A stretch of DNA of 64,000 bases from CAVQRC01 sp963715045 (lineage in GTDB: Bacteria > Planctomycetota > Planctomycetia > Pirellulales > Lacipirellulaceae): NCBI GenBank assembly GCA_963715045.1, contig CAVQRC010000038.1, forward strand, positions 186,001 to 250,000, read 5' to 3'. Positions 45,767 through 56,954 of the stretch are shown here, piece after piece. The translations under genes were made by a program, and so were the position numbers. A model generated the notes under the pieces. It searched no databases. It saw only the letters and a list, made by a program, of their open reading frames with translations, and had not been told where the DNA came from. Each line of letters begins with the position of its first letter. Position 1 is the stretch's first letter.

Positions 45767-48700
45767 TCAGCCCGATGTCTCCAACTCGGCCAGAAATTCG
45801 CCAAAGTCGGCCCGACTCCGAAGCAACTCCAAGTCTGGGTCACTCTTCAGAAACTCGATACGCGTTGGGGATCTGCGGAGATACACGCCGTCTTGGTCAG
45901 CTTGGCGAATCAGTTCCATTGCTCGATCGAGATACTTTGCAGCGAGTGCATTCCGCTGCTCCTGGTCAAGCGTAGCCTCTGTCCCTGCCTGGAAGCTGGC
46001 CACTGCGAACACGGGCGCCGCATACAGCTTGACGGACACGTCGTCTTCGCGATCCGCGATCACGCTTTCGACAGCCGCCACGCCCTCGGCATGACGGCCA
46101 GTCCTCGCGACCGTTCGTGCCCGGGCCACCAACACGTCGGCCCGCATCGGATCACTCTCCAGGGCGAGTGCCAAATCGTAGCTTTCGATCGCCTCGCTGT
46201 ACCTCCCCAGGAGTTCCAACGACTGCCCCCGCCCGAAGTCTGCATTTCGCAAAAACGCCGCAGCACTTGGGTGTCGCGTCGAGATCGGCTCGAGCACTTC
46301 GCGTGCCCGCTCATAGAACACGATCGACTCGGCCAAGAGATCTCCCTTCCTGGAGGAAGCCGCCGTGGTTGCACGTTGCCGCGCCGAGCATCAACGAAAA
46401 CTGCAATCCCCCCGGGTGATCTGCCACCAGTTGCTCGAGCCCGGAAATCGCCTCGAGGTAGGCTTCCTCTGCCTGGTCGCGGCGGTTCAGTCGCGTCCAG
46501 TGTCCGGCCATCGACGTCAGCGACGCCAGCCTGATCGACTGGTTTTCTGTCGTCGGATTCGCAGCGATCAGTTCGTCGAGATCCGCGACGACTTGCCTGC
46601 CCGTCGCCGCGGCTTCCTCGAACCGCTCCATGTTGGCGTACGCGGTCGCCAGGTTGTACCGCGCTTGGACGGTTGTTCGTTTGTGCACCAGCAACTCCGG
46701 CGAAGCGGCGACCAATTGCTCGCCGATCTGGACCGCCGATTCGAGCGGGTCGATCGCCAGGGCATGCTGGTTCCGCGAGAGATAGACGGCGGCGATTCCG
46801 TTGTAAATGAGGGCCAGGTTTTCGCGATATTTCGCCACGTCCGGGTTGTCTCGCACCAATTGCGCCGCGAGCGGTCGCGCTTCGGCATACAGGGCCAATG
46901 CCTGATCGTGCTCCTTCAGCAATCGATGCATCCACGCGGCGTGATAGAGACCCATTGTCAGCGATTCACGGTTGAGCAGCGCATCTTCCTGATAAAGGGG
47001 CCGTAACAGCTCCAACGCTTTTTGAAACTCCGACAGGGCAGGGCGATATGTGTCCGTCAGCAACAGCGACTGCCCGAGTTGCATATGGTCCTGGGAAACT
47101 GCAATTCGATAGCCGGCATGATGCGGATCCTTGTCGAGCAGCTTGCGGTTGATTTCGCGAGCCTGGTCATAGTACCTCTCGGCTTTCTCGGGTTGCTCGA
47201 GACTCCGCATACGTCGTCCCAGATTAACCAGCGTGCGGGCGATCGCGGCCATTAGATTGCGGTTGGCAGGATCGTCCTCGAGCAATTGCTGCCGCGACGC
47301 AATCGCCTGGCGGAGAAAGTTCTCACCCTCCGCTTGTTGCTGCCGGTCTTCGAAGCTGATCATCAGCAAACCGAGATTGTTGTGGGCTCGTGCCCGCTCT
47401 GCGACGTATTGCTTGTCGTGCGGAAACTCGGTTAGCAAACGATCCCACTCGCTGACTGAGCGGAGATATGCCTGCTGGGCGGCGGCATCTTTGCCGAGAT
47501 CGGTCTGGATGTATCCCAGCCAGAACAACGATCGGGCGAGTTCGGCCCGATCCTGCGATGAGTCGCCGATTTCATCAATGATCCGTTCAAACTGCTCGGC
47601 CGCGTTGGCGAACAGTCGTGCCCGCAGTTGTTGAGTGCCGGGAGCCTCGGCGAGGATGCCCGTGCTCTCGCTGGCCTTGGTCATGAAATCGAAGATCGTC
47701 TGCCGGGCGAGCTGCAGGCTGACCTCGGTTCGTTGGGTCTCTTGATGTGCCCGTTCCGCTTCTGCCTCGGCCCGCCGCCAGGCGATCGTGGTCGAGATCG
47801 ATCCGGCGACGATGGCCAGCAGCACGGCCGCCGTAGCGGCCGCGACCAGCTTGTGCCGCAGCACCAACTTCGAGACTCGATAGCCGAGCGTGTCGGGTCG
47901 GGCCAACACGGGTAGACCGGTCAAGTGCCGCTCGATGTCGGCGGCGAACTGCGATACCGACTCGTAGCGTCGTTGAGGGTCTTTGTGAAGTGACTTCAGT
48001 ACGATGTTGTCGACGTCGCCCCGCAGCCGTCGGCTCAGGCGGTGCGGATGTGAGCCGCTGATTTGTCCGCCTGTAGCGACGGCCGCCTGCGTTGCTTTGG
48101 TTTCTGTGCTGGCGACGACCTCGGTGGTGAATTGCTCGCGGACTGCTGTACTTGGCTTTGCCGGCGTACGATTGCAGACGACCTCGATCACTTCCCTCGG
48201 CGAGCGACTTTCGAACTCGTACGGGCGGTGCCCCGTTAGCAGTTCATACAGCACGATTCCCAGCGAATAGATATCACTTGCCGTGGTCAGGGGTTCTCCC
48301 CGCACCTGTTCGGGGCTCGCATATTCGGGCGTCATGACAGATTCGCCGGGCCGTGTGAGCGACATGGTCGGTTGCTCTGGACCAACTTCTGTGAGCTTTG
48401 CGATCCCGAAGTCGATCAGTCGCGGTTCGCCGGCCTGAGTAACCAGAATGTTGCTCGGTTTGAGGTCGCGATGCAGCAACGTGCTTTGATGCGCGAACTG
48501 AACCGCGTGACACACCGCCGCGAATAACCCCAAAATGTCTTCGGTCTGGAGCGTCTTTCGACTGCAGTACGAGTCGATCGTCTCGCCTTCGATGTATTCC
48601 ATGACGAAGTAAGGCAGGTCGTCGGCCGTCATCCCCGCGTCGCTGACACCGACGATGTGAGGGTGCTTGCCGACGGCTGCCAGAAACTGTACCTCGTTGC

Positions 48701-49103
48701 GGAAACGATGCAGAATCGCTTCGGAGTCCATGCCGCGTTTGAGCAGCTTGATCGCGACCTGCTGCACGAACGGCTGGCTGCGTTCGGCCAGATAGACCTC
48801 GCCCATCCCGCCGCGACCGAGGAGCTTTATCAGCGTATAGGGTCCGACCTGTTCCCCGACGCGGCTATCTGTGGTCCGCGAATTCGCGGTGGTTTCGCTC
48901 ACGGCCAGTCGGAGCGGAGAAGCGTGCTCAAGGTACAGTTCTGCCGAGGCGGATGAATCTGCGGCCAGCAGCGCTTCGACCTCGCGGCGGATCGCGTGAT
49001 CGCCACTGCATGCACCGTCGAGAAAAGTCGCCCGAGCCGTACCCTCGACCGCCAGGGCAGCTACGAAGACTTCTTTGACCCGCTGTGAATCCGACTGTCT
49101 CAC
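45767..49103 (-). CDS. Ser/Thr protein kinase with membrane helix and TPR region, one +1 frameshift
   Basis: About 1110 residues in two frames. The likely start is GTG 49103 (MRQSDSQRVKEVFV); the open frame reaches 49256 without similarity. Residues 5-50 are the N-terminal domain seen in many such kinases (FLDGACSGDHAIRREVEALL). The kinase spans 88-380, with Lys119, HRDLKPSN (Asp213) and DFGIAKL. A membrane helix lies at 419-439, followed by about 650 residues of TPR-like helices. At about 46340 the frame has to shift +1: FLQEG continues as LLAESIVFYERAREVLEPI and ends LAELETSG at 45767. It lies 86 nt downstream of the SLC12-like gene. Confidence 0.85.
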
Positions 49104-49189
49104 CGTTGCATACTCCCGATTCGCTCCCCAACGTCTCCGATACTCGCCAGCCGCGGTACCCCGCAACTGAACTTGCCATGCGCTGCCGT

Positions 49190-51392
49190 TCAGTCGTCTA
49201 ACGTCATGCCGCCAATACTGTCTACGAAGACCACCCGCGACAGCCCGGATGTCCATTGATCCATGCGTTGGCAGAAGGCCTGCTCGTCGCCCTCTGCGGG
49301 TGGTTCAAAGCCCATGAATACGACGGCCGCGGAACTGCGACCACTGGCGGATCGCTTCCTGCGGATCGTCCGCAATCACGGCGTACGGTGTCGCCCGGAT
49401 CCGGGAACCTTCGATCAACTCCGATAGATGCCTCAGCACTTCGTCCTTCCCGGCAGCATTCTGGATCACCCGCAGCAGGCGGATACGATGGGAACGCCAC
49501 GCGTCGTTCTTCGTAAGCAGGTGAGCCAGGAGCAACATCAATTCACCGTTCGTGCGGCCCCGCCACCACACGTCCAGGGTTCCATCAGGCACTTCCCACG
49601 GGTCTTCCGGTGGCTCGTCGGCGAAGCGAACGGCGATCAGACTCGTGCCCAACGTGGCGACCGTGCGGAGCATCGCGGCGAACGCATCAGCCCGCTGCGG
49701 ATCCGTCGGCCATCCCAGCAGCACCGTATTGGGCCGCAACGCACCAAGTCCCTGGCACTGCACGAGCGATTCGACTCCGTCCGACAAGTACGGTGCGACC
49801 ACCACCGCCGGAAACGCTTCCAACTGCTGTTCGCGAATGAAATGATAGAGGATTCGCTCCTGGCTCACGCGACGCTCGACACGGAGTTCGACTTCTCCCT
49901 GAATCACCTGGCCCAGGGAGAGGATCCCGTGCCCGCTCGTGAACCAATGCCCGTAAACTGCCAGGTGCGGCCGATCCCAGCCGACCCCGCTCAAGGCCAG
50001 GATGATCGGCCGCCAGTTCTTGGGGTGGTGGAGCTCGTCTTCGAGTTTCAACAAGTTGCGGCGGGTCCGCTCGAAAAGCAAGCCGCTATGCACATCGCCC
50101 CAGCGAGCCTCGATCTCCTGGCGTGTGATGGCCCAATGCAAGATGCCCATCAGCACAATCGAAAGCGTCGCCCATCGCCAGTCAATCAGGAACATGACGG
50201 CCAGGCAGCCAACGGCCCCGGCCAATGAAGTGCTCCAATGAGACCAGCGAAATCGTGGCCGGTAACTGGGGTTCTTGGTGAGCGCTTCATAGAACGTCGC
50301 CAGATTCAACAGGCCGTAGGTGAGCATGAACGCCATCGTGATCACGGGCGCGATCGTGTTCAGGTCGGCCGCGAGAATCGCGATCTGCGAGATCAGAAAT
50401 GTGAACAGCACGGCCCGCCGTGGCTCTCCGGCCTTGCCGCTGCCGGTCGCGAACACTCGCAGCCACTTGAACACGTTGTCCCGAGCGAAGGCTTGCAGAA
50501 TTCGCGGCGCTCCCATCATGCTCCCTAGAGCCGACGAGAGCGTGGCGGCGAATACACCTACCGTGATCAGCATTGGCCAGCGGGCAATGTCGGCGACGAC
50601 CATGTTGTCCTTCACCAAACTTGCATGCTCACGACAGCCCCCCAACAGCAACGCTTGACTCAGGTAGATGATGCCAGTCACGGCCACCGCTGCCAGCGTG
50701 CCGCGAGGAATCGACTTCGCCGGATCGCGAAGATCGCCCGACATGTTCGCGCCGGCCATGATCCCGGTTACGGCGGGAAAGAAGAGCGCAAACATCGTAG
50801 AAAAACTTTCGCCGGCCGTGTAGTGTGGCGTCATGTTGGCTTGGAAAGTTGCCATGTCGAATGTAGTGAATGCCCCGACGTAGAGGGAGAGCAATGCCAG
50901 GGCCAGTGCGGCGAGAATCACGTACTGGATCCTGATCGTCCAGCCAGCGCCGATAAACACGCAGGCGAAGACCGCTACGTTCGTTATCGTTGCCAGAGTG
51001 GTTGTCGAAAATCCGGTCGGAGCGACCGCCATCAGCGCTTCGGAGAAGCCGATCACGTACATCGCGACGGAGATTGCCTGGGCGAAAAAAAACACCACCC
51101 CGATCGCCCCGCCGAATTCGACGCCGAGGCTGCGGCTGATCAGAAAATAGGCGCCGCCACCTTTAACTCGAGTGTTCGTCGAGATCGCCGACAGGGACAG
51201 GGTCGTCAGGAAAGTGATCGCCTTGGAAGCGGCGACAATGATCACCGCGGAAAAGATTCCCGCCTGTCCGACCACGTAGCCGAGCCGCAGGAACATGATC
51301 ACACCCAGAATCGTCAACGTGCAGGGCGTAAACACGCCGGCAAACGTGCCGAATTGGGAGGCGGAGTTCTGATCCGAGTTGGAATGGTTCAA
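49190..51392 (-). CDS. SLC12-type (APC superfamily) transporter, one +1 frameshift near the 3' end
   Basis: About 733 residues. Twelve predicted membrane helices (residues 15-460) begin with GTFAGVFTPCTLTILGVIMF and contain GGAYFLISRSLGVEFGGAIG and AGANMSGDLRDPAKSIPRG, typical of the cation-chloride cotransporter branch. A soluble C-terminal domain follows. Near 49340 a +1 shift (TGGTCGCAG) joins AIRQW to RSSAAVVFMGFEPPAEG and gives the complete family tail ending GGMTLDD at 49190; without it the protein stops at 49305. The start is TTG 51392, the only in-frame initiation codon after an upstream stop. Transported ions were not predicted. Confidence 0.82.
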
Positions 51393-51522
51393 AATACGAA
51401 TCGATTAAAGAGGTCGTAGTCGAATTGCGGGCGTTTTAGCGGGGCGACTGCGAAGCGGACCATTATTCCGCGACCAGCCCTGAGTCCGGCGTGAGAAGCT
51501 ATATTATCGCGAGTAATTGGTC

Positions 51523-51528
51523 TATAAT
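51523..51528 (+). promoter_or_regulatory. Possible -10 hexamer TATAAT upstream of the small basic protein gene
   Basis: TATAAT lies 58-63 nt upstream of ATG 51586 in the AT-richest stretch of the region (TATATTATCGCGAGTAATTG precedes it). No convincing -35 hexamer is found at 16-18 nt spacing, so the call rests on the hexamer and local composition only. Confidence 0.3.
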
Positions 51529-51585
51529 TTTGTTGTGAGAATTGTCCACAAGGAATCCGTTTCAGATAAGGTGTAAGGTCAATCA

Positions 51586-51906
51586 ATGGCGAAAAAGACG
51601 GCAAAAAAGAAGGCACCAGCACGTGCGAAAAAGACTGTCAAACGCGGGGCGCCGACAAAAAGCTGCCCCAAATGCAATAAAAAGCTGCACGCTGCCAAGG
51701 GTGAATGCGACTGTGGTTATAAGTTCCCGACCAAAAAGAAGAAACGTGCGATCAGAGCGGCGCGACCAGTCGTCACGGTCAGCTCTGCAGATGGCGCGTT
51801 GAGCCAGAAGCTCTCAGAAAGCATTAGAATCGTGGAAAAAGCGGGTGGCTTGGATCAGGCCAAACACATGCTGGCCGCGGTGAAGGAGCTGGAGAAAGTC
51901 AAGTAG
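51586..51906 (+). CDS. Histone H1-like basic protein with zinc-ribbon motif
   Basis: 106 residues. The first 24 are lysine/alanine-rich (MAKKTAKKKAPARAKKTVKR), resembling bacterial histone H1-like tails. A compact zinc-binding-like motif follows, CPKCNKKLHAAKGECDCGY (four Cys, residues 26-45), then another basic patch KKKKRAIRAARP and a C-terminal amphipathic helix LDQAKHMLAAVKELEKV. It probably binds nucleic acid, perhaps as an abundant nucleoid protein. An AT-rich leader with TATAAT suggests strong expression. Its 3' end overlaps the convergent oxidoreductase gene by about 52 nt. Confidence 0.75.
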   Translation: MAKKTAKKKAPARAKKTVKRGAPTKSCPKCNKKLHAAKGECDCGYKFPTKKKKRAIRAARPVVTVSSADGALSQKLSESIRIVEKAGGLDQAKHMLAAVKELEKVK

Positions 51907-53057
51907 CATTGGCCAGACTCCCGTCTCAACGTGCCTCGCCCGTGCTCGACTTCGACAACCGTCCCGGTTCGGGCCGATTCGAGGGCCGCAGCGATCGTCG
52001 CGGTGATTGCCCGGCTTGCCGGCGCATCCAGGAGCGTCGCCCCATTTGTATCGATCGCCCGAGCGAAGTGATCGGCCAGCAGGAAGTCGTTGTCAGCCGT
52101 CCGCAGTCGGTGGTGTTTGAACTCTTCAGGCGGCTGATCGCGGTAATAGATGCCGACTTCAGGCCGAGGTTCGCTCACTACCAGGGCCCCTTTCGTACCG
52201 AGAACGTGCAGCTTGATCTCGCCAAGGTCAGGGTGACTCGCCGCACCAATCCGCCCGATCGCGAGGCTGCCTAGCAGGCCCGATTCGAATTCGAGCGATA
52301 CGGTCGCCAGGTCCTCGACCTGGTTGTCGACATACAGCTGATGGAAGTGCGCGGTTGTGCGTGCGAAGACGCGGCGTGCCTTCACACCGCAAAGCATCTC
52401 CAGATAGGCCAGCGGATAGCATCCTTCATTGCTGAGTTCACCGATCGGTTCGTTGCCGACTCCTCCGTCGGCGCCTGTCGCGTGAGCAGCCTTGAGCATC
52501 TCGAGCCAGTCAAGCGGTGGGTCTTCGTCCGTTCGTGAACCCTTGGGGGGACCCGCATCCTTCGCAAAGTAGAAATCGACGTGAATCGCGTAGGGCTCCC
52601 CGACTTCGCCTCGGGCGATCGCATCTCGTGCCGCGACCACGGCCGGCACCAGATTGCGATTCCACATCAGGAACTTGACATGATTCCGAGCGACTGCGGC
52701 GACTACACGGTCACACTCCGAGACCGAGGTTGACATCGGCTTGTCCTGTATGACATGCAATCCCGCATCTGCCGCGCGAACACTCAGCTCGCAGTGGCGC
52801 TCGGCCTCGGATGACACCACAGCGACCTGGACATCATGCTCGGCGATGGCTCGGGCCACATCCCGTATGTAGGGAATGCCCTGTTCGTCGGCGAATTTCT
52901 GGTTGCGGTCGTGGATCCAATCGGGCTGGTTCGGGTCGTCCGCCACGACCGCCAACTCGAAACGTGGGTGCGTCGCTATACCTCGGGCCACGTAGTCGTG
53001 CTTGACCACGCTCAGCACCAGGACTCGAAACCGACCTGGTTCGTCAGGCAGGCTCAT
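51855..53057 (-). CDS. GFO/IDH/MocA family oxidoreductase
   Basis: About 400 residues from ATG 53057. A Rossmann half (RVLVLSVVKHDYVARGIATH; IQDKPMSTSVSECDRVV with the catalytic-type Lys in DKP) precedes the alpha/beta C-terminal domain (GEPYAIHVDFYFAKDAG). Members oxidise or reduce sugars and inositols with NAD(P). The start overlaps the stop of the preceding oxidoreductase gene by 14 nt, so the two are coupled. The tail from TLRRESGQCYLTFSSSF onward is not family-like and runs into the convergent small-protein gene, so the natural stop may have been lost or read through by an undetected shift. Confidence 0.85.
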   Translation of the reverse strand: MSLPDEPGRFRVLVLSVVKHDYVARGIATHPRFELAVVADDPNQPDWIHDRNQKFADEQGIPYIRDVARAIAEHDVQVAVVSSEAERHCELSVRAADAGLHVIQDKPMSTSVSECDRVVAAVARNHVKFLMWNRNLVPAVVAARDAIARGEVGEPYAIHVDFYFAKDAGPPKGSRTDEDPPLDWLEMLKAAHATGADGGVGNEPIGELSNEGCYPLAYLEMLCGVKARRVFARTTAHFHQLYVDNQVEDLATVSLEFESGLLGSLAIGRIGAASHPDLGEIKLHVLGTKGALVVSEPRPEVGIYYRDQPPEEFKHHRLRTADNDFLLADHFARAIDTNGATLLDAPASRAITATIAAALESARTGTVVEVEHGRGTLRRESGQCYLTFSSSFTAASMCLA

Positions 53058-53955
53058 AGGCTCCTCCCCGCTCGCGATAGGCTCGCCTGGAACGGAGCGA
53101 ATGTGCGACCGCCTCGATCGATTGATGAACGGCACGACACGCGTCACTCCCCACCAATGGTTGCGCCGATCCTTGAATCACGGCGACGAATTCCTGCATC
53201 TGCAGCAGCAGGCCCTGGTGCCCAAAATCGCTGATCAGTGCCGCAGGGCGGCCGCCACGATACAGCAGCTGCGTATTGTGATGGTCGTCGGAATAGGCTG
53301 CTCCCCGCGATCCGATCAGAGAGAGCGAATCGTAGCCGTCACCATCGGGAAGCGTCGTGGAGAAGTCCATGATCGCCATTCCGCCGGCCGGAAAACCGAA
53401 GTGCACCTGGACGTATTCAGGATTTTCGTCCCCAGGCTGTCGGCCTACCGCATAGATCTCTGTCGGCTTCGATGCGAACAGCGAAATGGCCAGTTCGACG
53501 TCCGCAAAGAGCAACTCGGCGAGAGTCCACTGGCTGCCGCTGTGCCATCGGTGTACCCGCAACAGGCCCGGCTCACCCAGTTTGCCACAGGCGAGTTGGC
53601 TCACAATCGCTTGCACTTCCGGACGATACCGCAACGTCTGGCCGACACCGAAGCAGACTCCTGCTGTTTCGCAGGCCTCGATCAGGGCCTCGACTTCCGC
53701 CAAGTCCTCCGCGACGGGCGAATCGATCAGCACATGTTTGTGCGCTTCCGCAACGCATCTCGCGGCCTGACTGTTGACGCGCGGATTCTGAATCACCATC
53801 GCGTCGCACTCAGTCCCGTATTCCTCCAGGACCGATTGAACCGAATCGGCGAACGCAATGATCCGGCCCCCGCGCAGTCGCGAAGCCACCTCTTGCCAGA
53901 CCGATTCTTGAGCGGCACCTCCCGTAACAGCAATGCGAACGGGTCGATCATTCAT
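53044..53955 (-). CDS. GFO/IDH/MocA-like protein lacking catalytic Lys
   Basis: 303 residues. The overall fold matches GFO/IDH/MocA (AVTGGAAQESVWQEVASRL; GVGQTLRYRPEVQAIVSQL; GEPGLLRVHRWHSGSQW). At the position where active members have E-K-P it reads DSPVAEDL, so the Lys is Ser, and the N-terminal loop lacks a clean G-x-G-x-x-G. It may be a non-catalytic partner of the adjacent downstream oxidoreductase. Its ATG overlaps the acyl-CoA dehydrogenase stop by 4 nt once the frameshift in that gene is repaired. Confidence 0.8.
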   Translation of the reverse strand: MNDRPVRIAVTGGAAQESVWQEVASRLRGGRIIAFADSVQSVLEEYGTECDAMVIQNPRVNSQAARCVAEAHKHVLIDSPVAEDLAEVEALIEACETAGVCFGVGQTLRYRPEVQAIVSQLACGKLGEPGLLRVHRWHSGSQWTLAELLFADVELAISLFASKPTEIYAVGRQPGDENPEYVQVHFGFPAGGMAIMDFSTTLPDGDGYDSLSLIGSRGAAYSDDHHNTQLLYRGGRPAALISDFGHQGLLLQMQEFVAVIQGSAQPLVGSDACRAVHQSIEAVAHSLRSRRAYRERGGAYEPA

Positions 53956-55752
53956 GCTCGTTCAAAGGGGTAACTTTCCGCCGCCACGGCAGCCTGGGCA
54001 AGACGACGACCGATCTCAACCTTGTTGATACGCGGCCAGTTGGCGATCTTTCGGATCGTCTGCAGTTTCGCGCTCCAGCTTTCATCGGCAAAATAGCTGT
54101 CGACAACGTCCCGCGCAACGCTCTAGTGACCGCGTTGATGTTGCCAGTTGATAACGGGCCACATCCTCGTGGAGAGCCGCCAGATTGTCATCGGCCTCAA
54201 TCCGTTTCATGGCACGGAGGTAAGTCGACTCCACGGCGTAGATCTCCATGATCATCTCGGCCAGCCAGGCAAGTGCTTCCTGTTGGCTGCTGATCTCCTT
54301 CATGTCCGACGCGAACTTCTGAGCCAGCAGGCCAGCTACGAACAGGAACATTCGTTTGCCGCCCTGGATCGCCTTGGCCACATCGGCAAGCGGCTGCCTG
54401 GTCGGCTCCCCGGGTGCTGACGTTTCGTACCCCGCGGTTGGAACCAGTTCGCCGTCCGTGGCCAGCGGCAGCCGGCCCGCCATGATCCGCTTGAACAGGT
54501 TACCAGCGATGAACAGTCGGTTGATCTCATTCGTCCCTTCGTAGATCCGCGAAATACGCGCATCGCGATACCCCCTTGCAATACTGTATTCCTCGATAAA
54601 GCCATAGCCGCCGTGGATCTGCAAAGCTTCGTCAACCACCATGTCCAGGCATTCGCTGTCGTACACTTTGTTGATCGCGCATTCCCCCGAAAACTCCTCG
54701 AGCGTCGCCAGGTGCTGCGCATACATGGTCTCGGCGTCTCCCGAGGCGGCCTTGATCCCTTCATCGATCCGCCCGGCGGCGCGGTATCCCATCGACTCGC
54801 TCGTATAGCTGGCCGTAATCATTCGGGCGAGCTTCTGTTGAATGAGGGGGAAATCCACCAGTCGGGTGTGAAACTGCTTCCGCTGAATCCCGTAGTTTAC
54901 TGCTTCTCTAATGGCATCCTTCATGGCACCCACAGCTGCGATGCCGAGCTTCAGGCGACCCAGATTGAGGATATTCAGCGCAATCTTATGCCCTTCTCCG
55001 ATCTCTCCCACGATGTTCGTTGCGGGCACCTGAACGTTTTCCAGCGTCAGCATGGTCGTACTCGACGACTTGATTCCCATCTTTCGTTCTTCAGCACCGC
55101 ACGTAAAGCCGGGGGTATCTTTCTCCACCAGGAACCCGGTGAACTTCTCACCATCGACCTTGGCGAAAATCGTATAGAGATCTGCGATTCCACCGTTGGA
55201 GATGAAGCACTTGCTGCCATTGAGAATGTAGTGTCGCCCGTCGTCCGAGAGCGTGGCGGTGGTGCGGGCGGCAAGAGCGTCCGATCCTGATCCGGGTTCG
55301 GTCAAGCCGTAAGCCCCGATCCATTCACCCGATGCCAGCTTGGGAAGGTACTTCTCCTTCTGTTCCTCCGTTCCAAAGAACAGAATCGGCTCCGATCCGA
55401 TGCCAGTCTGGACGCTGTATGCCACGGAGAAACCCCCGCTGCGTCCGGTGCGCTCCGTGACCACGAGTTGGCTGATCAAATCCAAGCCCAGCCCGCCATA
55501 GACTTCCGGGATCTCGATCATGAACAGCCCCGCTTCGCCCGCCTTCTTCAGTTTCTGCGTGAGCAGGTCCCGGTCGAGTTTCTCAAGGGCTTCGATATCC
55601 GCCATGACTTCCTGGTCAATGAACTGGTCGGCCGTCTGGGCGAACCGGCGGTGATCCTCGGTGAGATCCTCGGGCGTAAAAACCTGCCGGGGCGCTGTCT
55701 CCGAAATCAGAAACGAATAACCCTGCATCAGGCAATGCGTGTCCGCAGTCAT
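53952..55752 (-). CDS. Acyl-CoA dehydrogenase, one +1 frameshift near the 3' end
   Basis: About 600 residues from ATG 55752 (TTG 55791 is an alternative). FAD and substrate motifs include YGLTEPGSGSDA, CFISNGGIADLYTIFAKV, VVDEALQIHGGYGFIEEYS and RISRIYEGTNEINR. Length and C-terminal extension recall the VLCAD/ACAD9 branch. As written the protein stops at 54082 after RSLERCAGRC. Skipping one T at about 54117 restores ERARDVVDSYFADESWSAKL through to YPFERA at 53952. It dehydrogenates acyl-CoA in beta-oxidation and sits 131 nt downstream of the hydrolase gene. Confidence 0.87.
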
Positions 55753-55883
55753 GGGGATTAGTCCTCTTGCATTACGATCTTCGGAAATCAACTCAATACG
55801 TCAATCTCGAAACTGATTCGCGCTGCTGGTGAGCCTGGCTTCTCAGGAGCGAGGGATCTCTCGTCGAGGTGGACGTGTCACGT

Positions 55884-56954
55884 TCACGATTTCAAGTGGT
55901 TGAACAACGCCTGACCAAACCGTGCCGGTTGTTCCAGGTAAGGTGTGTGGCCCACGTCGGGCAAACAGAGTTGTTTCGTACTCCCCCCCGTGCGAGTGTA
56001 CTGATCGCACGCGTACGCAACCTGGGAGCGAAGTGGTTGAGGAGGAAAAACATCATCACCGGGCCATCCGTCCCGGAAGCCAAGCTTTCCCTGCACCGCG
56101 ACATCGGACAGTGAGGCGTCGCACACAATCGGATCATCCGCACCATGGATCCACAGCAGCGGCGGCTTGTGGCCTGCGTTGATCAGGCTTGGCAGCACCC
56201 ATTGGTTGTACCGGGGTGAAATCGCATTGATCGGACCGTGGCTGCCCGGGGAAAAGCCGGGCCAGTGCAGCGACTCGCAAGTGTCGCCGGGAAAACGGCC
56301 CTCGCCCAGATGAACCTGCAGCATCGCGGTCAACAACGACTCCTCACGCGATGGGCAAAATGGTGGTTTCCAGTACAGCCGATTCATCACGGCGCGAGGA
56401 GAAAACAGCTCGTCGACGATTTCCCGTTCTCCCGCGGAAATCCGTCGCACCAGTTCCGGATGAACGAGCCCGGCGCCCGAACCAGCACCATCGGCGTGGT
56501 TCAATTCGCCCCGTTCGCCGCGGGCTCCTCCGAAACCACACGGTGGCCCCGGTGCGACGAGAGTCGCGGTGCGAATTCGCTCGGCGTGCAGGGCGATCAG
56601 AGCCCAGGCGACGCAGCCGCCCAGACTGTGCGCAATCAGGTGGAAGCGATCCCAGTGAAGCCCTTCAGCGAGCGCCACCACGTCGTCGACCCAATCGGCC
56701 ACGCCTCGCGTGGCGTCGACCGTGCTGCTGCGTGGGCTCGCACCGTAGCCGCGAAGATCGACCGCGACGCCGCGATACGCGTCCGGTAAGGACAGCATGG
56801 TCTCTTCCCAGAACGTCGCCGAAGACAGATTGCCGTGAAGGAACAAAACCGGCTCGCCGTCTAAGGGGCCGCTCGTCAACACATGCATCTGCATGCGATT
56901 CGTCTGTTGCCAAGAAGCTTCGATGCCGGACAAGTGGCGGATCGGATCGGTCAT
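55884..56954 (-). CDS. Alpha/beta hydrolase
   Basis: About 356 residues. The oxyanion region is VLFLHGNLSSATFWEE, the nucleophile elbow LIAHSLGGCVAW (Ser), acid HGADDPIVCD (Asp) and DVGHTPYLEQPARF (His). Substrates could be esters, thioesters or epoxides. ATG 56954 overlaps the stop of the AMP-binding ligase gene by one base (TGATG), which indicates coupling; a TTG at 56957 would add one residue. With ligase and dehydrogenase it forms a plausible acyl-chain catabolic operon. Confidence 0.87.
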   Translation of the reverse strand: MTDPIRHLSGIEASWQQTNRMQMHVLTSGPLDGEPVLFLHGNLSSATFWEETMLSLPDAYRGVAVDLRGYGASPRSSTVDATRGVADWVDDVVALAEGLHWDRFHLIAHSLGGCVAWALIALHAERIRTATLVAPGPPCGFGGARGERGELNHADGAGSGAGLVHPELVRRISAGEREIVDELFSPRAVMNRLYWKPPFCPSREESLLTAMLQVHLGEGRFPGDTCESLHWPGFSPGSHGPINAISPRYNQWVLPSLINAGHKPPLLWIHGADDPIVCDASLSDVAVQGKLGFRDGWPGDDVFPPQPLRSQVAYACDQYTRTGGSTKQLCLPDVGHTPYLEQPARFGQALFNHLKS

